64,000 bases of DNA from Sandaracinus amylolyticus (GTDB lineage Bacteria > Myxococcota_A > Polyangia > Polyangiales > Sandaracinaceae), in NCBI RefSeq assembly GCF_021631985.1, contig NZ_CP070225.1, positions 4,092,001 to 4,156,000 on the forward strand, written 5' to 3'. A program made the position numbers and the translations under genes. How positions within the stretch are numbered: the first letter of the stretch is position 1; each line of letters starts with the position of its first letter. This document shows, piece by piece, positions 57,842 through 64,000 of this stretch. Below the pieces are notes generated by a model. That model saw only the letters and a program-made list of their open reading frames with translations, was not told the DNA's origin and did not search any database.

Positions 57842-58459
57842 TCAACCCTTGAAGTCGTGCTTCTTCAGTCGCTTCAGCACGAAGAAGCTCACCGGGATCC
57901 GCACCGGACCGAGCGCGAGGTACGCCTTGCCGAGGAGCAGATCGGGATCGTCGGGATACACCTGCACGATGTAGTCGCGCAGCGGCGGGCCGAAGAGGCC
58001 GTTGCCGCCGAGCCCGTAGTCGAGCAGCAGCGCGTTCGGATACCGGGCGTCGCGCGCCTGCGGATCGACGGCGTGCACGCGATAGAAGCCGTGGCGCTTG
58101 GGCGCGGCGTCGCTCGGCACGTACTCGTGCGGCGCCTCGTCGCCGTTCTGGCGCACGACGATGTTGTAGCCCTGCACGAACGGCGAAGGCCCGTCGCTGC
58201 GCGGCGGACCCTCGTAGAAGCCCTTCGTGAACTTGCGGATGCCGATCAGCTTGGTGAGCCCGAGCGCGTTCGCGCCCGCGAACTCCCAGCCGACGAGATC
58301 CTCGAAGCGCGGCGCGGTGCCGCGCATCATCAGCGTCTCGCGCTCGCCCTGGCCGATCTCGCGGAGGATCTCGATCCACGAGTAGCGCTTGCGCGGCTCG
58401 ATCGCGCCTGTGTTGCGATCCGTGGGGACGATCGCCGCGGAGCCAGTGTCGGTGCTCAT
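57842..58459 (-). CDS. Hypothetical protein in fabD operon (205 aa)
   Basis: A soluble protein. Recognisable segments include RKRYSWIEILREIGQGERETLMMRGTAPRFEDLVGWEFAGANALGLTKLIGIRKFTKGFY, then HGFYRVHAVDP and PNALLLDYGLGGNGLFGPPLRDYIVQVYPDDPDLLLGKAYLALG near the C-terminus. This layout (hydrophobic pocket, strand-rich) could be a ligand-binding barrel. I do not recognise a named family. It lies between a DUF6918 gene and fabD with 14- and 1-base gaps, so a lipid-related role is suggested by context only. Confidence 0.68.
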   Translation of the reverse strand: MSTDTGSAAIVPTDRNTGAIEPRKRYSWIEILREIGQGERETLMMRGTAPRFEDLVGWEFAGANALGLTKLIGIRKFTKGFYEGPPRSDGPSPFVQGYNIVVRQNGDEAPHEYVPSDAAPKRHGFYRVHAVDPQARDARYPNALLLDYGLGGNGLFGPPLRDYIVQVYPDDPDLLLGKAYLALGPVRIPVSFFVLKRLKKHDFKG

Positions 58460-58473
58460 GGGCGCGGAGAGTA

Positions 58474-58914
58474 TCAGCCCGCGTGCTTCTCGATCAGCTT
58501 GCCGAGGCGCGGAACGGCCGACTCGACGTTCTTCTTCGCGGTGCCGCGCAGGCGATCGTAGGTGGCCTTCACCACGCCGCTCTTGGTGCGCTTGGCCTTC
58601 TCGTCGGTGATCGCGAGCAGGCCGTCAGCGACGCGACCCGCGTTCGACGAGAAGTGATCGCTCACCCCGCGCGACTGCGACCTCGCCTCTTGGTAGACGG
58701 GATCGAGCGCCTTCGCGAACTCGGGGAGCAGATCGGTGACGACCTGCTTGAGGAACCCCGGGCGGATGCTCTTCACCGCGGCGTAGCCGGCCTTGATGGC
58801 CATGCCCGAGATGCCGCCCTTGTCCTCGACCTCCTGGTCGATGAGCACGAGGCAGTCATCGACCACCTGCGCCTTCTTCGCGTCGCTCGTCAGGACCTCG
58901 GCCAAGGCTGCCAT
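58474..58914 (-). CDS. DUF6918-like protein (146 aa)
   Basis: The pattern DAKKAQVVDDCLVLIDQEVEDKGGISGMAIKAGYAAVKSIRPGFLKQVVTDLLPEFAKALDPVYQEARS, then GRVADGLLAITDEKAKRTKSGVVKATYDRLRGTAKKNVESAVPRLGKLIEKHA, matches a family of small cytoplasmic proteins that I recall as DUF6918. It is all-helical, lacks a signal peptide, and has no known function. It heads the operon that ends in fabD. Confidence 0.78.
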   Translation of the reverse strand: MAALAEVLTSDAKKAQVVDDCLVLIDQEVEDKGGISGMAIKAGYAAVKSIRPGFLKQVVTDLLPEFAKALDPVYQEARSQSRGVSDHFSSNAGRVADGLLAITDEKAKRTKSGVVKATYDRLRGTAKKNVESAVPRLGKLIEKHAG

Positions 58915-59016
58915 CGCGATTCGTCCTCCAAGTAGGCGGCCCGAGTGAAACCACGGATCACGCGGTGCGTCCAGCGCGCGCCTGCGCGCGCTCACCGCAT
59001 CACGACGTCGTGCGCG

Positions 59017-60501
59017 TCAACGGGCGCGCCCGCGGCGCGGCGGCGCGCCCTCTTCGGGGCATCCGTCGGCGTCCTCGAACCCGTCGCGATCCTCGGCCTG
59101 CTCGGGACACTGATCGGACTCGTCGGGCACGCGGTCGTCGTCGAAGTCGGTCTCGGGACAGCCGTCCTCGTCGGCGAGCCCGTCGGTGTCCTCGGCCGCG
59201 TCGGGGCACGGGTCGCGCGCGTCGTCGATGCGATCGCGATCGCGATCGTCCTCGGGGCATCCGTCGTTGTCGCGATCGCCGTCGCGATCCTCGGCGGCGC
59301 TCGGGCACGAGTCGTAGCCGTCGGCGATTCCGTCGCCGTCGTCGTCGCCGTCGGGGCAGCCGTCGTCGTCCTCGTGATCGTCGCGATCCTCGGCCTCGGT
59401 CGGACAGCGATCCTGCTCGTCGGGGATGCCGTCGCGATCGTCGTCGAGATCGGGGCAGCCGTCCTCGTCGGCGCGGCCGTCGCGATCCTCGGCGTCGCTC
59501 GGGCACGAGTCGCGATCGTCGGCGAGGCCGTCGTGATCCGCGTCGCCGCGCGGGCGCGGCTCCCACTGCACACCGCCGAGCACGCGGAAGATCGGGACGC
59601 CGATCGCGTACGCGATGCCGACGCCTGCGCCGAGCGTGAAGGTGAGATCGCCGACGCGCGCATAGCCCGCGGCGCGCACCTCGGTGGGCGCTTCGTCGTC
59701 GAAGACCAGACCGAACGTGGTCTGCATCTGGATCTCCGCCATCGCGCCCCAGACTTCGTCGAAGTCGTACGCAGCGGCGGCGCCCCACGCGAATTCCGAC
59801 ACGCGGCGGCTCTCGAGGATCTGCGCCTCCTCGCGGATCTGCGCGCCGACGTTGAGCGCGACGCGCAGGCGCTCGATGCCGAAGCCGAGCACCACGTGAC
59901 CACCGCCCGCGACGCTCGGCTCGCCGACGTAGCGGCCCGGCGCGATCGCCTGCGCGACCGGGAACGTGACGTAGCCGACGACGCCGAGACCGAAGTGCGC
60001 GCCGCCGCCGAGCTCCTCGTCGAAGATCTTCACCTTCGCGTGGATGCGCGGATCGCCGAGCGTCGTCGCGTTGCCCGAGAGGATGCGGCGCGGCGCGCCG
60101 CCCTCGGTCCACTGGTGCCCGTCGCCGAAGGTGTAGGCGATGAACGGGAGGTTGAGCCCGATCTGCACGCGATCGGCGAACGCGATCGCGGCGGTCAGCT
60201 GGAGCGTGAACGTGCCCCCGACCACGTCGAGCTCGCGCCCGGTGCACGCGGCCGACGTGCCGGTGAGGCAGTCGTAGTCGTCGAGCGCGAAGGGCAGGTG
60301 CGCGTAGTCCGCGAGCAGACCGACGCTGGGCTCCCACTCGCGACCGATCGCGAGCGAGTCGACCCCGAGGAACGTGTCGGGCCCGGGGCTCTGGTAGAAG
60401 CGGAACGCCGATGGCTCACCGAGCACCGCTTGCGCGTGTGCGGTCGAGGTCAGCGTGAGGAGCGTGAGCGCGAGGATCGAAGCGAAGGACTGCGAGCGCA
60501 T
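59017..60501 (-). CDS. Outer-membrane protein with thrombospondin type-3 calcium repeats
   Basis: Signal peptide (about 1-23), a beta-barrel-like domain of about 290 residues (strand pairs such as FTLQLTAAIAFADRVQIGLNLPFIAY, GLGVVGYVTFPVAQ, RLRVALNVGAQI), then about 150 residues of calcium-binding TSP3 repeats: DADHDGLADDRDSCPSDAEDRDGRADEDGCPD and at least five more units (DGIPDEQDRCP, DGIADGYDSCP, DRIDDARDPCP, DRVPDESDQCP). Such proteins usually end in an OmpA peptidoglycan-binding domain; here the chain stops soon after the last repeat (EEGAPPRRGRAR). Confidence 0.85.
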   Translation of the reverse strand: MRSQSFASILALTLLTLTSTAHAQAVLGEPSAFRFYQSPGPDTFLGVDSLAIGREWEPSVGLLADYAHLPFALDDYDCLTGTSAACTGRELDVVGGTFTLQLTAAIAFADRVQIGLNLPFIAYTFGDGHQWTEGGAPRRILSGNATTLGDPRIHAKVKIFDEELGGGAHFGLGVVGYVTFPVAQAIAPGRYVGEPSVAGGGHVVLGFGIERLRVALNVGAQIREEAQILESRRVSEFAWGAAAAYDFDEVWGAMAEIQMQTTFGLVFDDEAPTEVRAAGYARVGDLTFTLGAGVGIAYAIGVPIFRVLGGVQWEPRPRGDADHDGLADDRDSCPSDAEDRDGRADEDGCPDLDDDRDGIPDEQDRCPTEAEDRDDHEDDDGCPDGDDDGDGIADGYDSCPSAAEDRDGDRDNDGCPEDDRDRDRIDDARDPCPDAAEDTDGLADEDGCPETDFDDDRVPDESDQCPEQAEDRDGFEDADGCPEEGAPPRRGRAR

Positions 60502-60519
60502 CTGTGGGCCGAGGTTAGA

Positions 60520-63006
60520 TCACATGACGCCGTCGCACCGCACGTCGCGGACGATGCTCACGTTGTTGCTCTCGCGGCACTCGCCTGCCTCGCCGGCGGG
60601 ATCGGCGACGATCCACACGTCGGTCGCGGTGGAGGGCGGCGATGTCCAGGCGCACGAGAGCGGCTCGCACGCGCCGGGGCGCAGATCGCCGGTCGTGACC
60701 GCGCTGCAGATCGCGCTGCCGCCTGCGCCGGGATCGCCCGCGTAGAACGTCGCGCTCACGCCCGCGCCGATCGGCGATGCGCCGCGGTTGCAGAGCGTCG
60801 CGCGCAGCATCGCGGTGCCGCCGGTCGCGTCGCACAGGCGCGTGTCGCCGCGCGAGGTGAGATCGGGTGCGGCGCCGGGGATCGCGTCGCCCTGCACGTT
60901 CGCGCGGAAGTTGTTGAGGCCGTCCTCGCGCCAGTTGAGGCCAACCTCGGAGGTGCGCGGGATCGTTCCGTCGTCGCGCACGTTGGTCACGTGATAGGCG
61001 TGCTGGCTCCAGATCATGCGCGAGCGCACCCAGCGATCGCCGCCGTCGCGGAACACGCGGATGCCGCGGGTGCCGATCGGACGCGACGCGCGACACGTGT
61101 TGCCGGTGCCGGGCGTGCCCGCGGGAGGCACCTCGCACACGAACGCGGCGGCCGCGCAGCCCGCGCCCACGCAGCACTGATCGTCGCTGGTGCAGCGACA
61201 GAAGCCGGCGTCGCACACGCCCGAGACGCAGTCGGCTCCGTCGGCGCAGCGCAGCCCCGCGAAGAGCGGATCGGTGTTGCGCGGGCCGAGCCCGAAGCGG
61301 CTGCAGTCGGTGCCGAATTCCGCGGAGCCGCAGTTGAAGTTGTCGCCCATCACGATCTCGGCGTTGAAGTCGCCGTCGACGTCCGCGATGACCGGGTTCT
61401 CGTACCAAGTGCACGACGAGCGCGACTGGCTGAAGAGCACGGAGCCGCTCTCGCCGTCGTAGACGCGCACGAAGCACTCGTCGCCGTAGACGACCTCGGC
61501 GCGACCATCGCCCTCGAAGTCGAACACGCTCGAGCCCGTGACGTTGCTCGACTGATCCTGCGAGGGCTGCGTCCACAGCACGCCGGTCGTGGTCCCGGAT
61601 GCGCACTCGCCGCCGGTGCGCGGCGTGGCGCTGCAGTCGGGATCGAACACCGAGTACGCGCTGCCGCCGGCGCTCGCGAACTCGGGGAGGCCGTCGCCGT
61701 CGAAGTCCGCGATCGTCGGAGGGCCGCCGCTGCCGCCGCCGGGCAGCGGGATCGGCGGCAGGACGATCGTTCCGTCGAGGGTCTGGATGCGCGCGTTGCC
61801 GGCGGTGATCACCGCGACCTCGGGCGCCTCGGCGGGCCACGACGCGCTGCCGGGGAACGCGCCGAAATCCGCGATCGCGACGTGCCCGTGAGGCTGACCT
61901 CCGGTGGCCCAGCTCTCCGCGACCCAGGTGCGCGACGTGCGATTCCACGACCACACGCCGTGCCCGCCGACGAGCTCGACGTCGGCGTCGGCGTCGACGT
62001 TCGCGACCACGGCGAAGGTTCCCGAGCCGTAGTTCAGGAGCGACGCGCTGCTCTCGTCGATCAGCACGCCGTTCGCGTCGAGCACGATCGCGCCGCGCAG
62101 CACCTCGGGGCGGCCGTCGTCGTCGAGATCGTAGATCGACGGGCCCGCCCAGCCGCCGCCGACCGGCTCGTAGGGGCTGCCGTCGGCGCGCGTCGATCGC
62201 CACATCACGCGCCACGCGCTCGTGTCCTCGTCGTACGTGAACGCGACGAGCCCGCCGCGCGTCGCCGGCGTGAGCCCGTCGCTCGGCGGCTCGGCCTTGT
62301 AGGCGACGATCTCGGCGCGCCCGTCCCCGTCGAGATCACCGAGCGCGACCGGCGCGCTGTGCGCGACGATCTGCAGCGATCCGAGCTCCGCGATCTGCGT
62401 GCAGGTCTCGCCGTCGAGGATGCGGATCACGCCGGTCGCGACCTCCGACGATCCGTCGACGCCGTCGTCGAACACCGCGACGATCGACGGGCGATGGGGC
62501 TCGTCGGGCCCACGATTGATCGCGAAGTCGACGACCATCGGCGTCGAGAGCACGTGCAGGTGCGTGGGGAACGGATCGCCCGCGGGCGCGGCGGTGAACT
62601 CGCACTGCACCGAGGGCGCGAACGTTCCGGCCGCGACGAGGCGCGAGCACGTCGAGTCCGCGACGTAGCCCGACGGGACGCCGTAGGGGACGCAGCGCAT
62701 GTGCGTGGGCTCGCAGTAGCTGTCGGCGCCGCACTCCTCGGACGATGCGCAGGGGCCGAGATCGGGCGCGCACACGCTCGCGACGCAGAGCTCGCCGTCG
62801 TCGCACGCGGGCGAGCACGATCCGGTCGCGCCGTCGTCGTGCGAGGCGTCGAGCACGCTCGTGGTGGTGCACATCCCGTCGATGCAGCGCTGGCCCGCGC
62901 GACAGTCGTTGGTCGAGTCACACGCACCGATCGGCGTCGAGCCGCATTCGCATCCGGCGAGCGAGAGGACGCAGGCGAAGAGGACGAAGCACCCACTGCG
63001 AGACAT
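60520..63006 (-). CDS. Large Cys-rich lipoprotein with FG-GAP/VCBS repeats
   Basis: A protein of 828 residues: lipobox SLAGC, three Cys-rich stretches (CDSTNDCRAGQRCIDGMC, CSPACDDGELCVASVC, CASSEECGADSYC), then at least five FG-GAP-like calcium-binding beta units (ALGDLDGDGRAEIVAY, IYDLDDDGRPEVLRG, IADFDGDGLPEFASAGG, VFDFEGDGRAEVVYG, IADVDGDFNAEIVMG), a further Cys-rich patch, and a CARDB-like C-terminal domain (about 715-828). It is expected to form a surface beta-propeller. The ATG at 63006 precedes a good signal peptide; the open frame upstream to 63864 is antisense to the DNA glycosylase gene. Confidence 0.87.
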   Translation of the reverse strand: MSRSGCFVLFACVLSLAGCECGSTPIGACDSTNDCRAGQRCIDGMCTTTSVLDASHDDGATGSCSPACDDGELCVASVCAPDLGPCASSEECGADSYCEPTHMRCVPYGVPSGYVADSTCSRLVAAGTFAPSVQCEFTAAPAGDPFPTHLHVLSTPMVVDFAINRGPDEPHRPSIVAVFDDGVDGSSEVATGVIRILDGETCTQIAELGSLQIVAHSAPVALGDLDGDGRAEIVAYKAEPPSDGLTPATRGGLVAFTYDEDTSAWRVMWRSTRADGSPYEPVGGGWAGPSIYDLDDDGRPEVLRGAIVLDANGVLIDESSASLLNYGSGTFAVVANVDADADVELVGGHGVWSWNRTSRTWVAESWATGGQPHGHVAIADFGAFPGSASWPAEAPEVAVITAGNARIQTLDGTIVLPPIPLPGGGSGGPPTIADFDGDGLPEFASAGGSAYSVFDPDCSATPRTGGECASGTTTGVLWTQPSQDQSSNVTGSSVFDFEGDGRAEVVYGDECFVRVYDGESGSVLFSQSRSSCTWYENPVIADVDGDFNAEIVMGDNFNCGSAEFGTDCSRFGLGPRNTDPLFAGLRCADGADCVSGVCDAGFCRCTSDDQCCVGAGCAAAAFVCEVPPAGTPGTGNTCRASRPIGTRGIRVFRDGGDRWVRSRMIWSQHAYHVTNVRDDGTIPRTSEVGLNWREDGLNNFRANVQGDAIPGAAPDLTSRGDTRLCDATGGTAMLRATLCNRGASPIGAGVSATFYAGDPGAGGSAICSAVTTGDLRPGACEPLSCAWTSPPSTATDVWIVADPAGEAGECRESNNVSIVRDVRCDGVM

Positions 63007-63155
63007 CGCGCGCGGCAACGCAAGACGGGTGCCTCGCGTCGCTCGTGCGCGCAGCCGCGATCCGAGCGTGTGCGAACGCGTTTGCGCGGTCCGAATCGGC
63101 CTACCGATCCGGCCTGCGGTCCCCAGCGCCGGTGACGCTAGACTCCACCGCCTCG

Positions 63156-64000
63156 ATGACGACGACCACGCTCTCTCGCGAGGAAGCACGCGCGTTCCTC
63201 GTCTCGCAGCTCGGGCTCGCGCGTCCTCGTCGCGAGCGCGGCGGGCGAGGTGTGCGCGCGATGCTCGACGCGCTCCGCTGCGTGCAGCTCGATCCGCTCG
63301 ATCCGATGGGCACCAACGCCGACCTCGTCGCGCTCGCGCGCGTCGACGGCATCGCGAAGGGCGATCTCTTCGCGCACACGCTGCCGGGACACGCGTTCGA
63401 GCACTTCGCGAAGGAGCGCTGTCTGCTGCCGGCGCGCGCGTTCCCTCACTATCGCGATCAGGCCGCGGAGACGCCGTGGTGGAGGCTCGGTGATCGGCTG
63501 CGTCGGCTCCCCGCGGGCGTGATCGACGCGGTGCGCGAAGAGGTCGCGGCACGCGGTCCGATCGCCGCAGGTGAGCTCGAAGATCGAGGGCGCGTCGAGC
63601 CGATCGACTGGAGCGGCTGGAAGGGCACCGGACGTGCGGCGTCGATGGCGATCGAGGTGCTCTGGACGCGCTGCGAGATCGTCGTCGCGGGGCGCACCGC
63701 GCGCGCGAAGCTGTGGGACGTGCCGCGGCGCGCGCTGCCCGATCAGCACGACGTCGACGTCGCGGGGCACGGCTTCGCGGCGTGGGCGCTGCGCGAGCGC
63801 GTCGAGGCCGCGGGCCTGCTCTCGCGCGCGGGCGGCGCGATGTGGTCGATGCTGCGCGACGCACGCACCGACGGAACGATCGAGCAGCTGTTCGACGAGG
63901 GCGCGATCGAGGAGGTCGCGATCGACGGAGCGCGTAGGAGCTACCTCGCGCCGGCCGGCTTCCGCGAGCGTCGCGTGATCGCGCCCGACGATCGGATGCG
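63156..64000 (+). CDS. YcaQ/AlkX-type DNA glycosylase, partial (cut by window end)
   Basis: The frame is open from ATG 63156 to the end of the window (281 codons visible). It reads as the winged-helix crosslink-repair glycosylase family (HTH_42/YcaQ): early motif LRCVQLDPLDPMGTNADLVALARV contains the QxD catalytic motif (QLD), and GHAFEHFAKERCLLPARAFPHYR, then EVLWTRCEIVVAGRTARAKLWDVPRRALP are further landmarks. Relatives unhook alkyl interstrand crosslinks in E. coli and Streptomyces. It is divergent from the FG-GAP lipoprotein. Confidence 0.85.
   Translation, partial: MTTTTLSREEARAFLVSQLGLARPRRERGGRGVRAMLDALRCVQLDPLDPMGTNADLVALARVDGIAKGDLFAHTLPGHAFEHFAKERCLLPARAFPHYRDQAAETPWWRLGDRLRRLPAGVIDAVREEVAARGPIAAGELEDRGRVEPIDWSGWKGTGRAASMAIEVLWTRCEIVVAGRTARAKLWDVPRRALPDQHDVDVAGHGFAAWALRERVEAAGLLSRAGGAMWSMLRDARTDGTIEQLFDEGAIEEVAIDGARRSYLAPAGFRERRVIAPDDRM

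Noticed and set aside
58945-63135. 1396-codon plus-strand frame
   Set aside because: It is antisense to the calcium-repeat outer-membrane protein and the FG-GAP lipoprotein. Its Val/Ala/Ile or Arg/Ala composition mirrors their GAC/GAT-rich codons.
1-64000. tRNA or rRNA genes
   Set aside because: No cloverleaf with a T-loop GGTTCGA-type sequence or rRNA-conserved segment was noticed. A tRNAscan-SE run would be decisive.

Overview
The window is very GC-rich (third positions almost all G or C) and densely packed, with many genes overlapping by ATGA/GTGA/TGATG and many lipoproteins. These traits, together with the Cys-rich and Asp/Gly-rich surface lipoproteins, thrombospondin type-3 calcium repeats, PilZ proteins of the myxobacterial paralogue type, a TonB/AgmX-type C-terminal domain and Ser/Thr kinase signalling, point to a Myxococcota chromosome, probably Polyangiales and Sandaracinus-like. 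This is inferred from gene content; no marker gene or database search was used. No rRNA, tRNA, transposase, integrase, prophage or CRISPR array was recognised.

Layout. 1-4.6 kb: repeat-rich leader (polypyrimidine tract, CCCTCG microsatellite), an ExbD-like lipoprotein, two coupled unknown genes and an 884-bp repeat region (41-bp array plus nested palindromes). 4.6-6.7 kb: an ECF41-type sigma factor coupled to a flavin oxidoreductase, with a matching ECF41 promoter. 6.8-9.5 kb: Gly-rich lipoprotein and TPR protein. 9.6-13.0 kb: thiopurine methyltransferase coupled to a complete BtuCDF/HmuTUV-type importer. 13.4-16.3 kb: FolB-cupin fusion, SDR, aminotransferase. 16.3-21 kb: Cys-rich lipoprotein, XRE regulator with a small membrane protein, solitary carbamoyltransferase. 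21-23.9 kb: orphan Dam methylase flanked by structured DNA, then a TetR-SDR pair with near-identical operator-like sites. 24-28.7 kb: small lipoproteins, MlaE-MlaF, hybrid histidine kinase. 28.7-30.6 kb: thiS-thiG-lipoprotein-thiE. 30.6-36.5 kb: envelope proteins, a signal-peptidase-like protein without its catalytic dyad, mannose-6-phosphate isomerase, a formyltransferase-like protein. 36.6-41 kb: NUDIX, DUF4920 and zinc-ribbon proteins, two PilZ proteins. 41-49.8 kb: GNAT, membrane and TPR proteins, DUF2804, PP2C phosphatase, YacG, outer-membrane protein. 49.8-54 kb: hemE-hemY-TPR and a Ser/Thr kinase fused to a PhnD-like sensor domain. 54-64 kb: amine oxidase, GNAT/LysR pair with an ATAC-N7-GTAT box, a DUF6918-unknown-fabD operon, two large surface proteins, and a YcaQ-family DNA glycosylase cut by the window end.

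Most of it looks like chromosomal housekeeping, envelope and signalling genes. The unusual material is (i) several families of intergenic repeats and palindromes, (ii) cis-regulatory sites that can be matched to adjacent regulators (ECF41, TetR, LysR), and (iii) domain fusions or active-site losses (kinase-PhnD, FolB-cupin, dead signal peptidase, Asn-less formyltransferase). Nearly every long antisense reading frame is a coding shadow caused by the high GC content.
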